From an uncultured Caldilineaceae bacterium (GTDB taxonomy: Bacteria; Chloroflexota; Anaerolineae; Caldilineales; Caldilineaceae): 64,000 nucleotides of DNA. The DNA is taken from positions 1,014,722 through 1,078,721 of the forward strand of contig OY282381.1 in the NCBI GenBank assembly GCA_958295915.1. The letters run 5' to 3'. The position numbers were made by a program, and so were the translations under genes. How positions within the stretch are numbered: the first letter of the stretch is position 1; every line of letters begins with the position of its first letter. Under the pieces are notes generated by a model. The model saw only the letters and a list, made by a program, of their open reading frames with translations. It ran no database searches and was not told the origin of the DNA. Of the stretch, positions 16,659 through 25,050 are shown piece by piece.

Positions 16659-17513
16659 ATGGCGATGAAAAATTTGAGGGGACGGGTTGCTGTCATTACC
16701 GGAGCGAGCCGGGGGATAGGCGCAGCGATCGCCGAAGCTCTGGCCCAGGAAGGTTGCCGGCTGGTTCTGGCCGCTCGCAGCCAGGATCAGCTCAACAAAG
16801 TGGCTGACCGGCTGCGACAACAGTACGGCGTCGAAACATTGGCCGTGCCCACAGACATCAGCGACGAGCGCCAGACGCGGGCACTGGTCGAGACAGCGGA
16901 TGCCCATTTCGGGACAGTGGACATTCTGGTAAACAACGCGGGCATGGGCATTTATGGCGCCATCGACGAACTGAATCTGGACGATCTGCGTCATGTCTTC
17001 GAGATCAATTTTTTTGGCGCGTTGGCCGCCTTACAGGCCGCTACGCAGGTGATGCGTCGTCAGGGCAGAGGCACGATCGTCAACATCAGCAGTATCATAG
17101 GTAAATTTCCTCAACCCCTGGGCGGCGGCTACGTGGCGACGAAATTTGCGCTGCAAGGAGCAAGCGGCGCAGCCCGCGCTGAGTTGAAACGGGACAATAT
17201 CGATCTGATTCTCATCTGCCCCGGGCTGACAGAGACGGAGTTCTCGCAGCATAGTCGAATCAGCATTCCCGGAGCCGAACGCCGACAAGGGCAGAAACAT
17301 GCTCTTATGCAGGGCATCGATCCGCGACGAGTAGGCGCTCGCACTGTCACTGCCATTAAACGAGGGGAGCGGGAGGTTTACATCACCTGGTTGGATCGAC
17401 TGCTGGTCTGGTTCGCCACGACCTTCCCCGGTCCGCTCCAGTGGTTGTTGGTCTACGTGGCCAGATATCGCCGCCAGCGTTTCGAGCAGGAAGAGAAAAC
17501 CAGTGGTCAGTGA
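16659..17513 (+). CDS. Short-chain dehydrogenase/reductase
   Basis: This is an NAD(P)-dependent SDR of the classical type. ATG 16659 (GGGAGG 6 nt upstream) gives MAMKNLRGRVAVITGASRGI with the TGASRGIG cofactor motif, DISDERQTRALVE, NNAGMG, VNISSIIG with the catalytic serine and YVATK (Tyr and Lys of YxxxK). The C-terminus carries a hydrophobic helix (VWFATTFPGPLQWLLVYVA), so it may sit at the membrane. The substrate is unknown. The last residues TSGQ and the TGA come from a Rep-F palindrome shared with the convergent gene. Confidence 0.9.
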   Translation: MAMKNLRGRVAVITGASRGIGAAIAEALAQEGCRLVLAARSQDQLNKVADRLRQQYGVETLAVPTDISDERQTRALVETADAHFGTVDILVNNAGMGIYGAIDELNLDDLRHVFEINFFGALAALQAATQVMRRQGRGTIVNISSIIGKFPQPLGGGYVATKFALQGASGAARAELKRDNIDLILICPGLTETEFSQHSRISIPGAERRQGQKHALMQGIDPRRVGARTVTAIKRGEREVYITWLDRLLVWFATTFPGPLQWLLVYVARYRRQRFEQEEKTSGQ

Positions 17514-17519
17514 CCACTG
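17501..17519. repeat. Rep-F palindrome ending two convergent genes
   Basis: CAGTGGTCAGTGACCACTG is a perfect palindrome (9-bp arms, one central base). It provides the TGA of the SDR gene on the plus strand (17511-17513) and the TGA of the lactonase gene on the minus strand (17507-17509). Confidence 0.9.
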
Positions 17520-18532
17520 CATTGTCTTTCGCGCGCCCGGAATAGTACCCACATTGGCCGTTCGCCCACTTCATATATATCCAGTGGAGCGAGCGCGCCG
17601 GTGTCGATGTTGATAGCGTAGGAGGCCACCCTGCCCGAGCCCTGACCCGCGGCCAGTAGGAAGCGCCCGCTCGGATCGATGTTGAAGACCCGAGGCGTCG
17701 CTTCGGTTTCTTGCCATCCACACGCGCTGAGCGCGCCGCTATCCGTGTCCACTGCGAAGACGGCGATGCTGTCATGGCCTCGATTCGAGACGTACAACGC
17801 GCATCCGGACGGGTGTAGATGGATCTGGGCGCAGGTGTTTTCAGCGGTGAATTCTTGCGGCAGGGTCGAGAGAGTTTGGAAGGGGTTGAGAACACCGGTC
17901 CGGCCATCAAACAGGTAGGCAGTGACGCCGGAGCCATCCTCATTGGAGGTGTAGACGAAGCGCTCATCCAGAGAAAAGACGAAATGGCGGGGCCCATCCC
18001 CAGCGGCCGCGACTACCTGTGGCGCAGCCGGGTTGGGCCTCAGTTGACCGTTCCGCTCGTTGAACAGGAATTGAAAGATGCAATTCGATTCGACGGGATG
18101 GGGCACAAAGGCGTAGCGGTTCGACGCATCCGTTTCGATGCAGTGAGCGCGGGCTGCTGTGGGCACAGTGCAAACCAGTCTGCCGACGCGCCCGTCAACT
18201 TCAAGTCGGTGAACAGTTACTTTCCCCGAGCTGTAGTAGGCCGCGAACAGGAAGCGATTGGTCTTGTCCACGGCGATGTAGCAAGCATCGGCGTCAAGGT
18301 TCTGCTTGCCGATCAGTTGAAGACCGCCGTCACCCTCGAAACGAAAAGCGGCCAGCTCTCGGCTCGCGCGCAGGGAGCAATACAGAATCTGCCCGTTCGT
18401 TGCGGTCGTCAGCGCGCTCGGGCCGCCAGACACGGGCACATCCAGCCGTTGTGTCAGCCTGCCAGCGTTATCGATGTCGAAAACTCGGATCAGATCGTCA
18501 CCCGCGGCGGTGATGTAAACGCAAGTGGTCAT
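17507..18532 (-). CDS. Lactonase-family seven-bladed beta propeller
   Basis: This is a 341-residue protein of the 6-phosphogluconolactonase-like propeller family (PF10282). ATG 18532 (GGAGCG upstream) gives MTTCVYITAAGDDLIRVFDI. Blade motifs recur: GPSALTTATNGQILYCSL, GDGPRHFVFSLDERFVYTSNED, IHLHPSGCALYVSNRGHDSI and PRVFNIDPSGRFLLAAGQGS. Family members hydrolyse sugar lactones, though many are untested. No sugar-acid genes adjoin. The last residues (CSGH) come from the shared Rep-F palindrome. Confidence 0.87.
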   Translation of the reverse strand: MTTCVYITAAGDDLIRVFDIDNAGRLTQRLDVPVSGGPSALTTATNGQILYCSLRASRELAAFRFEGDGGLQLIGKQNLDADACYIAVDKTNRFLFAAYYSSGKVTVHRLEVDGRVGRLVCTVPTAARAHCIETDASNRYAFVPHPVESNCIFQFLFNERNGQLRPNPAAPQVVAAAGDGPRHFVFSLDERFVYTSNEDGSGVTAYLFDGRTGVLNPFQTLSTLPQEFTAENTCAQIHLHPSGCALYVSNRGHDSIAVFAVDTDSGALSACGWQETEATPRVFNIDPSGRFLLAAGQGSGRVASYAINIDTGALAPLDIYEVGERPMWVLFRARERQCSGH

Positions 18533-18840
18533 GGGTCGCTCCTGGAAAAGGATCTCACGGAAATCTTCGATGGTTGCTCTAGACGTATGCGACGGACAAC
18601 GAAACACGGTGAATGGGTCATCTTTGCTCGTCCCACATTATGGGACACTCTGCGCTTGTGCGAAAATTCTGTCTGGTGTACTGTCGGAAGTACGGTCTCA
18701 GTTCCGACCAGGATGTACGGATTGACAGGAAAAGGCAAGCTATATCCCGCCTTGCAAGGCCGGTTTGCGCGCCACTCCAGGGCGCGACTAGGCAAATTCA
18801 ATAATCTTGTTCCCGCTATTTCGCATGAAGTAGGCAAACG
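18533..18840. repeat. Intergenic Rep-D and Rep-A copies
   Basis: The gap between divergent genes holds a degenerate Rep-D (18709-18756, CAGGATGTACGGATTGACAG) and a Rep-A core with two changes (18767-18786, GCGCGCCACTCCAGGGCGCG). No gene or clear promoter is visible. Confidence 0.7.
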
Positions 18841-19800
18841 ATGACAAAAAAAGTTTGGATGGAATGGCAGCTACCGCCGGATCAACTGTTACGTCTCACA
18901 GAATTGGCAGAAGTGGTCACCGACGGCGACATGGATAAAATCTCCGGTTCTGATGTGATCACCGGCATCCGCCGCTACTACAACGGCGCATTCATGGACC
19001 AGGTCGGGCCAAACCTGAAACAGATTGCAAAGCCCGGCATCGGCGTGGACAATATCGACTTGAACGCCGCTACAGAGCGAGGCATTCTCGTCTGCAACAC
19101 ACCGGACGCGCCCACAGAATCCACTGCAGAGCACGCCGTCGCCCTGCTGATGGCCGTCGCCAAACGAGTGATGGCCGGGGATATGCAGTTGCGAGGCAAT
19201 ACAAGCATCAAGCAGAAGGATATACGGGGCACAGAACTGCTGGGCAATACCTTAGGCATCGTCGGCTATGGACGCGTGGGCCGCCGAGTGGCGGAGATGT
19301 GCGCGCAGGGGATCAAAATGAAGGTGACCGTCTATGATCCCTTCCTGCCGGAAACGCCAAGCCTGCCAGCAGGCGTTTCCATGACCAGTGATCTGGACGC
19401 CATCTTTTCCGAGAATCGGTTCGTCACCCTACACACCCCGCTCCTGCCAAATACTCGCCATCTTGCCAATGAACGTCGTTTGCGGCTGATGAAACCAGGC
19501 AGCTATCTGATCAACGCCTCCCGCGGCGCGGTGGTGGACGAGGCCGCGCTGATCAAAGCGCTACAGGAGGGCCATCTGGCCGGGGCCGGTCTGGACGTCT
19601 TCGATCCGGAGCCACCGCAACCCGACAATCCTCTACTGAAAATGAAGAACGTCGTCCTCACCCCCCACATCGCCTCCAACACGGAAACGGGCCTGGCCGC
19701 AATGCGAATCGGAACAGTGGACAATATAGTGCGGGCCTTGCAGGGCGAACGGCCTTTATGGATTGCGAATCCAGAAGCGTGGCCAGGACGGATGAGATAA
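18841..19800 (+). CDS. D-2-hydroxyacid dehydrogenase (SerA-like)
   Basis: This is a 319-residue NAD-dependent enzyme of the D-isomer 2-hydroxyacid dehydrogenase family. KPGIGVDNIDLNAATERGI and NTPDAPTESTAEHAVALLM mark the substrate domain. GNTLGIVGYGRVGRRVAEMC is the Rossmann loop. Catalytic residues lie in NASRGAVVDEAAL (Arg), GAGLDVFDPEPP (Glu) and TPHIASNT (His). It resembles 3-phosphoglycerate dehydrogenase but lacks the C-terminal ACT domain, so the substrate is uncertain. The genes on either side give no firm hint. Confidence 0.9.
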   Translation: MTKKVWMEWQLPPDQLLRLTELAEVVTDGDMDKISGSDVITGIRRYYNGAFMDQVGPNLKQIAKPGIGVDNIDLNAATERGILVCNTPDAPTESTAEHAVALLMAVAKRVMAGDMQLRGNTSIKQKDIRGTELLGNTLGIVGYGRVGRRVAEMCAQGIKMKVTVYDPFLPETPSLPAGVSMTSDLDAIFSENRFVTLHTPLLPNTRHLANERRLRLMKPGSYLINASRGAVVDEAALIKALQEGHLAGAGLDVFDPEPPQPDNPLLKMKNVVLTPHIASNTETGLAAMRIGTVDNIVRALQGERPLWIANPEAWPGRMR

Positions 19801-19853
19801 GTGAAGCCTGAAAATGGTCACGTGTCGCGTGGGCCAGCCTTGCTTGCCATTCC

Positions 19854-20675
19854 TCACCAGCGAATGTGATCCTGTACTGGCCCTGTGTGCTGATCGGAGC
19901 GTGCGGCTATCGGCCACTTCTGCCACTCATCGACGACGGCAATCAGCTCTTCAACGGCGGCTTCGAAAATAGCCTCCCCCTTTTCCGGCGTGGCCCGCGT
20001 CGGATCCCCATGGACGCCCAATTGGGTCCAGCGACCCCAGTAGTCGTTGAACCGCACAGGATTCGAATAGACACTGTCAGAGCTGACGAACTGACCACGC
20101 GCATCATCATCCGCGGCGGCTTTGTCCATCTGCACCCGCTCCGGCGCCAGATGCAGATACAAAGACGTTTCAAACTCGTCCGCGTGGGCCATCACTTCCG
20201 TCTCCTTCACCTGATTGAATGCATCCATGGCCAGAGAAAAGTAACCCAGAGCGCCACAGAGAGAGTTGGTCTCCAGAACGGTCTTGCGGGCTACCAGATC
20301 GATCAGCGGTGTGTTGGAACCATGGCCATTGACTAGCAGAATCTTTTCAAAGCCGTGATAGGCGACGCTCTTGGTGATGTGCAAACAGAAGGCGATGAAG
20401 ACATCCGGCTCGATGTGAATCGTGCCGGGAAAGTCGATATGGTGCAGGTTCAACCCATAGGCGATGGCAGGCAGCACCAAAATTCTGTCCGGCGCGCGGC
20501 GGCCCGCCTCCAGGCAGACCGATTCGCACAGGAAGACATCCACATCCAGAGGCAAATGACGACCATGCTGCTCGGTGGAAGCAGTGGGCAGCAACACAAC
20601 TTTCTGCGCCGCGATGGCTGCATTCATTTCCGCCCAGGTCAGCCGGTTGTAACGGTATTCGGTAAGAGGGTCCAT
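19854..20675 (-). CDS. Creatininase-family amidohydrolase
   Basis: Family marks are LLPTASTEQHGRHLPLDVDV (metal-binding Glu and His), GLNLHHIDFPGTI, and ILLVNGHGSNTPLI. The family includes creatininase and enzymes that open small cyclic amides. The start is uncertain: ATG 20675 (MDPLTEYRYNRLTWAEMNA) fits the usual beginning, while the frame extends to 20729. No Shine-Dalgarno decides. Followed on the same strand, upstream, by an epimerase-like gene. Confidence 0.88.
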   Translation of the reverse strand: MDPLTEYRYNRLTWAEMNAAIAAQKVVLLPTASTEQHGRHLPLDVDVFLCESVCLEAGRRAPDRILVLPAIAYGLNLHHIDFPGTIHIEPDVFIAFCLHITKSVAYHGFEKILLVNGHGSNTPLIDLVARKTVLETNSLCGALGYFSLAMDAFNQVKETEVMAHADEFETSLYLHLAPERVQMDKAAADDDARGQFVSSDSVYSNPVRFNDYWGRWTQLGVHGDPTRATPEKGEAIFEAAVEELIAVVDEWQKWPIAARSDQHTGPVQDHIRW

Positions 20676-20742
20676 TAGTATATCCGCGTACTGTGATTGG
20701 GGCATAGATACGTATAGGGCGCGCCACACCTAGGGGGCTGGC

Positions 20743-21498
20743 TCATCGATAGGATTCCGCCTCGTCCAGAGGTTCGAAGCCAACGACTTCTCCGGCATGA
20801 GATATGTCCCGGTAGCCCCATTTGTTCTTGGAAAGAACGAAGAAAATGTCATATTTCAGATGAGACGGCGCTTCAATGCAACGTTCCACCATCTGACTTA
20901 TATCCCGTTGGCTGCACCAGACAGAAAAATGACGGGGTTCCGTCGGACGATCAGCGGCATTGACAAGGCCGATACGCAGACAAAGAATCGACAGATCCGA
21001 TGTGTCGGTGACATGCCAGGCCAAAGCCTCGCCCCACACTTTCGTCGCCCCATAGACACCAGTGGGGCGGGTCGGCGTCTCATGGGTGATCATCGGCCAC
21101 GGCTCCGACACGCTGTCGTAATCGCCGCTCACCAATGCCCGATAGGGCCGCTCCTTCTCCCAGCCGGAAATCGTCGAGCCGCTGCTAGCGTAGATCACCC
21201 GTTGCACGCCCGCCTCACGAGCCGCTTCAAAGACGTTGCGCGTGCCGATCAGATTGGGATCCCGCACCCGTTCCCAGGGGTCGCTTCCACGGGCGGAGGC
21301 GGCCAAATGAACGACCGTATGCTGACCTTTGAACGCCGGCCGGATGGCATCGAAGTCAGCAATATCCGCCTGCACTGTGGGCGCGCCGGGCACATCGCTG
21401 CGATTGAGCGCCGTCAATGTATAGCGGCCTTCCAGTCGCTTCCGCACCGCGCCGCCGATCAGACCGCTCATGCCGGTAACGAGGATTCGCTTTGTCAT
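20743..21498 (-). CDS. NAD-dependent epimerase/dehydratase family protein
   Basis: This is a 251-residue extended SDR. ATG 21498 (GGAGACACCCC upstream) gives MTKRILVTGMSGLIGGAVRK with the GxxGxxG-type loop (TGMSGLIG), VHLAASARGSDPWE, VIYASSGST and YGATK (YxxxK). The longer frame to 21594 begins inside Rep-D and is rejected. It resembles uronate dehydrogenase-like proteins (GDYDSVSEPWPMITHETPTR), but the substrate is not certain. It probably shares a transcript with the creatininase-family gene 67 nt downstream. Confidence 0.88.
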   Translation of the reverse strand: MTKRILVTGMSGLIGGAVRKRLEGRYTLTALNRSDVPGAPTVQADIADFDAIRPAFKGQHTVVHLAASARGSDPWERVRDPNLIGTRNVFEAAREAGVQRVIYASSGSTISGWEKERPYRALVSGDYDSVSEPWPMITHETPTRPTGVYGATKVWGEALAWHVTDTSDLSILCLRIGLVNAADRPTEPRHFSVWCSQRDISQMVERCIEAPSHLKYDIFFVLSKNKWGYRDISHAGEVVGFEPLDEAESYR

Positions 21499-21547
21499 GG
21501 GGTGTCTCCGGGTGAAAATGAAGCGCTCCGTCTGTTCCGCGCCCAAA

Positions 21548-21620
21548 TCAGGAATATTGGATTTGCAGAAATCAAGGCAGGATATCGCCCGCATCTTCCT
21601 GTCAATCCTTTACATCCTGA
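21548..21620 (-). repeat. Rep-D copy upstream of the epimerase gene
   Basis: Reading the minus strand: CAGGATGTAAAGGATTGACA, GGAAGATGCGGGCGATATCC, TGCCTTGATTTCTGCAAATC, CAATATTCCTGA. It is close to the Rep-D copies at 16399 and 47521 and lies in the leader of 20743-21498. Confidence 0.8.
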
Positions 21621-21686
21621 GCGCGAAGTGAATGCGCTCATCATTGAATTTTGTGCGCGCATGGCAGACAAATGAAAATCATAGCG

Positions 21687-22409
21687 TTATTCTTCAGTCA
21701 ACAGAATGCGACCACAGGAAGGGCAGTAGAGCAGTTCATCGCTGTAGCGCACAGTATTGAGAATCCCGATGGCAACCTGGGTGTGGCAGGCCCCGCACAC
21801 CTCCTCGTCCAGCTGGGCGACGGCCACGCCATTTTTGCGACGACGCAGATGTTCATAGAGCTCCAGCGTATCGGTGGAAAGCATTTCGGCCACCTGTTGG
21901 CGCGCCTTTTTGAGATATACATACTCTTTCTTGCGCTGGGCCATCTCCGTCCCCAGAGCGGTCTTCCGTTTGGACCATGATTGTTCCAGTTCTTCGAAGG
22001 CTGCCTGTTCCGCTTTCTGGCTCCCCTGCAGCCTGTCAACCATGACCAAACGCTCCACGCTTCTGTCTTCCAACTCTGTCCGCTGGCTCTTCATCGCCTC
22101 GATGCTGGCTTGCAGAGCTTCCAACTCCTTTGGGTTATGCACTTCCCCGCTCATCAGATTTCTTTCCGATTCCCGTATTCTCTCCGTTAGTGAACGGGAT
22201 TCCAGCTCCATGTCCTGCTGCTCAGACTGGGCGCTGCGTAGTTCCTGAACGATCGCATCAACTTGCGCCCGAGCTGCATCCAACTCTTCCGAACCTTCCA
22301 CCGCCCGTTGAAGGCTGAGCAAGCGTCTCCGTATTTTGTCGTACATCGAATCAATTTCGTGCATCCTGAGCAGGGCAACTTTTGCTTTCACGTTTTTCCC
22401 CATTAGCAT
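21687..22409 (-). CDS. Coiled-coil protein with C4 zinc ribbon
   Basis: A long coiled coil (about residues 15-175) is followed by a zinc ribbon, CGACHTQVAIG...LLYCPSCGRIL, at 200-235. This is the arrangement of the PF02591 family (HP0958/CT398-like), linked in other bacteria to flagellar or type III functions and RNA binding; in non-flagellated lineages the role is unknown. Two close starts are possible (22409, 22403). Confidence 0.88.
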   Translation of the reverse strand: MLMGKNVKAKVALLRMHEIDSMYDKIRRRLLSLQRAVEGSEELDAARAQVDAIVQELRSAQSEQQDMELESRSLTERIRESERNLMSGEVHNPKELEALQASIEAMKSQRTELEDRSVERLVMVDRLQGSQKAEQAAFEELEQSWSKRKTALGTEMAQRKKEYVYLKKARQQVAEMLSTDTLELYEHLRRRKNGVAVAQLDEEVCGACHTQVAIGILNTVRYSDELLYCPSCGRILLTEE

Positions 22410-22745
22410 CTATAGCACTCTGCGTTTCATTCCCTCAGATTATCATAACACTTCCCAGTCTAATGAAGCAAAGGGACAAAGACAGTTGAATGCGCAGGAA
22501 GGTTCATGGAGAACGGGCGAAAGAGTGTGACCACTCAAACCTACAGAGGAGCTAAGGATGGTTTTGTGACCGCATATGATCTCTTAATATTTCACTACGC
22601 GAAGCCCCGTTTGAAAATTAGCGCAGACCAGAATTGCGCTTCTTATCAATTCCCGCCACAATACAGGGACGATTTAGCCCCCCGCGATTGGGTCTCTTTG
22701 CCCAGTCGCGCGTAGGGCGCAGGCGGCAAAGGAGGGATTGCGCTC
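22410..22745. other. Intergenic leader of the Flp pilin gene
   Basis: No gene is supported. An inverted repeat GAGTGTGACCACTC is at about 22525, and GGCAAAGGAGGGATT at 22727-22741 is the Shine-Dalgarno of the pilin gene. I looked for a c-di-GMP riboswitch and did not find its conserved core. Confidence 0.5.
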
Positions 22746-22943
22746 ATGTCGATTTTCCGATCTCCTTCAGGACACGGCGGCCAAAGTTTTGTTGAATACG
22801 CGCTGCTGCTGATCCTTATGTCCATTGTTCTTTTGTCGATTCTACTGATCCTGGGCGATGATCTGCGCACGTTTATCAACGACGTGCTCCAGCGTTGGTT
22901 CCCCGCGACAACCCAGGCCCTTGGACCGATGCCGCGCGTGTAA
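22746..22943 (+). CDS. Flp/Fap-type pilin subunit
   Basis: This 65-residue protein has a short leader ending in GHGG, then QSFVEYALLLILMSIVLLSI, the typical class IVb (Flp) pilin with Glu at mature position 5 and one hydrophobic helix. It would be cut by a TadV-type peptidase and assembled into a thin pilus by a Tad machine. AAAGGAGGG 12 nt upstream supports ATG 22746. No tad assembly genes lie in the window, so it is an orphan here. Confidence 0.85.
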   Translation: MSIFRSPSGHGGQSFVEYALLLILMSIVLLSILLILGDDLRTFINDVLQRWFPATTQALGPMPRV

Positions 22944-23014
22944 ATCCTGTTCCTTCGCTCGTCAGCCGCGGCGCCGCGATGCCTTAGCATCTACACAAAA
23001 ATAAGCGAATATTT

Positions 23015-23764
23015 TTGACTCAACATTTGAAATCCTATCTGCTCAACCTGATCTTTCCGCCCCGCTGCGTCGGTTGCCAACGAAGCGGCCAATGGTTGTG
23101 CGATGTCTGCGCCCAGGAGGTGCGTCCAGTTCCGCAGCCGATCTGTCAGCGCTGCGGGCGCCCGCTGCCAGCAAATCCGATAAAGCGCAGGACTACATGC
23201 GCTGGTTGCCGCCGGGCTACCGAGTATCCGCTGAGCGTAGCGCGGGCGGCAACACTGCACACCCACCCAATGCAACCGGCTATCCACGCCCTCAAATATG
23301 AAGGGCGGGTAGAACTGGCCCACATCCTGGCTCGTTATCTAAGCGCAGCTGTACTGGAAACGCCCTGGCGTGAAATCATGACGCGGCTGGATGGAATTGT
23401 GCCGGTACCTTTACATGCGCAAAAAATGAACGAGAGAGGCTACAACCAGACATGGTTGTTGGCGGATAGCTTCGCAAGCAAAAGCGCTATACCTGTTTTG
23501 GATGGGGCGGTCGTCCGTGTCAATGCGACCCGCTCCCAAGTGGGCCTGTCTGCCCAAGAACGTGCAGCCAATGTGCAGAATGCATTTCAGGCTGTGCCCA
23601 GGCAAGTGCGGGGGAAGTCTCTCCTGTTGGTGGACGACGTCTACACCACGGGCGCCACGATGGCTGCCTGCGCCGCCGCCTTGCGCCGGGACGGCGCAGG
23701 CGAGGTCTTCGGCCTGGCATTGGCGAGGCCAGATCAGCAAGAAACAAGGAATATCAGCCTGTAG
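23015..23764 (+). CDS. ComF family phosphoribosyltransferase-like protein
   Basis: This has a double zinc ribbon (CVGCQRSGQWLCDVC, CQRCGRPL, CAGC) followed by a phosphoribosyltransferase-like domain with PRPP-loop motif LLLVDDVYTTGATM (about 212-225). ComF acts in DNA uptake in competent bacteria, with a ComFA helicase; neither ComFA nor other competence genes are here. The start is TTG at 23015; 72 nt separate it from the pilin gene. Confidence 0.9.
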   Translation: MTQHLKSYLLNLIFPPRCVGCQRSGQWLCDVCAQEVRPVPQPICQRCGRPLPANPIKRRTTCAGCRRATEYPLSVARAATLHTHPMQPAIHALKYEGRVELAHILARYLSAAVLETPWREIMTRLDGIVPVPLHAQKMNERGYNQTWLLADSFASKSAIPVLDGAVVRVNATRSQVGLSAQERAANVQNAFQAVPRQVRGKSLLLVDDVYTTGATMAACAAALRRDGAGEVFGLALARPDQQETRNISL

Positions 23765-23798
23765 CGCGCCCTGCCCCATAGCAAATTGCAGGGCAGTG

Positions 23799-23827
23799 TT
23801 GACAGATACGTCTTCCAATTCTACAAT
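23799..23827 (+). promoter_or_regulatory. Sigma-70-type promoter for hpf
   Basis: A perfect -35 TTGACA (23799-23804), a 17-nt spacer and -10 TACAAT (23822-23827) lie 31 nt upstream of the hpf ATG. This is the best promoter in the window. It directly follows the comF stop, so hpf has its own transcript. Confidence 0.8.
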
Positions 23828-23857
23828 AGGCGCACATCTGAAAGGAGAGATTCGGTT

Positions 23858-24409
23858 ATGAACCTTACTGTCCACGGTCGTCACATCGAAATTACGGATA
23901 GAATTCAGGGGTACGTTGAGAAGAAGGTCAGCAGGCTGGAAAAGTTTCTTCCTCAGATCCGGGAAGTAAAGGCTGAGCTAGTCCACAGCGAAACTCAGGC
24001 TGCCTCCGACCGCTACACAGCGCAACTGACAATTTGGGCAAACGGGCAGATTTTACGCGCAGAGGAATCCAGCGATAATATCTTCGCCTCAGTTGATGCC
24101 ATTATCGACAAAATGTACCGTCAGATCGAACGCTTCAAAGGGCGACGGTTCAAAAACAAGAGAAGACATGCCGCCGCTGCCGCCGCCGCAGTCGACCTAG
24201 CGGCCACTCTGCTGCCAGAAGAAATAAGCAAAATCGTACGCACCAAGCAGTTTGTCGCCGAACCGATGCTCCCGGAAGAGGCGGTTGAACAGATGGAGTT
24301 GCTCGGTCATGACTTCTTCGTCTTTTTCAATATTGAAACCAACTCCTTAAATATCGTTTACGGTCGCCGAGACGGCCAGTACGGCCTTCTCCAGCCACAA
24401 GTTGCCTGA
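23858..24409 (+). CDS. hpf: Ribosome hibernation promoting factor, long form
   Basis: It binds the decoding region of the 30S subunit and pairs ribosomes into 100S dimers in slow growth. ATG 23858 after GAAAGGAGAG gives [20 protein letters not shown]; residues 1-105 form the S30AE/RaiA domain. The C-terminal dimerisation domain (about 125-180) has [20 protein letters not shown] and [21 protein letters not shown] short Ala-rich linker ([13 protein letters not shown]) joins them. It has its own promoter. Confidence 0.95.
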   Translation: MNLTVHGRHIEITDRIQGYVEKKVSRLEKFLPQIREVKAELVHSETQAASDRYTAQLTIWANGQILRAEESSDNIFASVDAIIDKMYRQIERFKGRRFKNKRRHAAAAAAAVDLAATLLPEEISKIVRTKQFVAEPMLPEEAVEQMELLGHDFFVFFNIETNSLNIVYGRRDGQYGLLQPQVA

Positions 24410-24447
24410 GCCTGTTCGTCACCGGCCGAAAAGGATATCTCAAGACC

Positions 24448-24682
24448 ATGGCAACGACCGAAAGCGAACGGCTTGCACGCATCGAAGGCGCCTACGAACA
24501 CCCTGGCCACAAAGGCGGACGTGCAAGCCTTTAAAACGGACATGCAAGCCGTCAAGTCCGAACTGCAAAGGGAAATAACCGGAATCAAGAGTACACTCCA
24601 GTGGCTTACGTGGGTCGTGGGGGTCGGGGTGGCCGGCATCCTGCTCCCACTTTTGCAAACGCTGTTTGGACGTCCGCCCTAA
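24448..24682 (+). pseudogene. Small coiled-coil membrane protein, frameshifted
   Basis: ATG 24448 opens MATTESERLARIEGAYEH, then the frame runs into a stop. The next frame continues LATKADVQAFKTDMQAVKSE, a coiled coil, and ends with one membrane helix (WLTWVVGVGVAGILLPLLQT). Removing one C in the CACCCTGGCC run (about 24500) joins both into a protein of about 77 residues of a type common in Chloroflexota. It is either a genuine frameshift or a sequencing/assembly error. Function unknown. Confidence 0.7.
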
Positions 24683-24704
24683 GCGCCCATAGGAGGCGTT
24701 TCTT
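24681..24704 (+). terminator. Probable rho-independent terminator
   Basis: AAGCGCC and GGCGTTT (one G-T pair) form a 7-bp stem around CATAGGA, followed by CTT. It comes directly after the small coiled-coil gene. Confidence 0.5.
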
Positions 24705-25050
24705 CGGAAAAAGGCCCCCGAAAAAATCCAAAAGGGGGACAAAAGACGCTGAAAACGCTTGTGAGAGGCTCGCCACACACCGTCCTCAGGCAGACCAGTG
24801 TCATTTTTGTCCGCCTCCAACTCGTCCTACCCGTTCTTCCAGTTCGCCCGCCCGCCTCACACGCATCAGCGCCCCGGCCAACGACGCCTCAGAAGCAACC
24901 TATCTCCTATGGCATATCTTGGCCCGCTGGGGGTCAAGCGAAGAACGGATGCGCCCGCCTGGAAAATGAAGCGAAAATTGCCCCACAAAGGGTTCTGAGG
25001 CACAATACATTCACCTGTAGTGCAGTAGAATTGAACGAGGCTACGCTCCA
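24705..25050. other. Intergenic region, no gene supported
   Basis: Open frames on both strands have compositions unlike proteins. A C-run/G-run pair (GGCCCCCG near 24713 and AGGGGGAC near 24733) could fold. Nothing else is recognised. Confidence 0.4.

Noticed and set aside
22500..22600. Possible c-di-GMP riboswitch before the pilin gene
   Set aside because: Some purine-rich and GAAAG-like segments are present, but the conserved core and paired helices could not be assembled.
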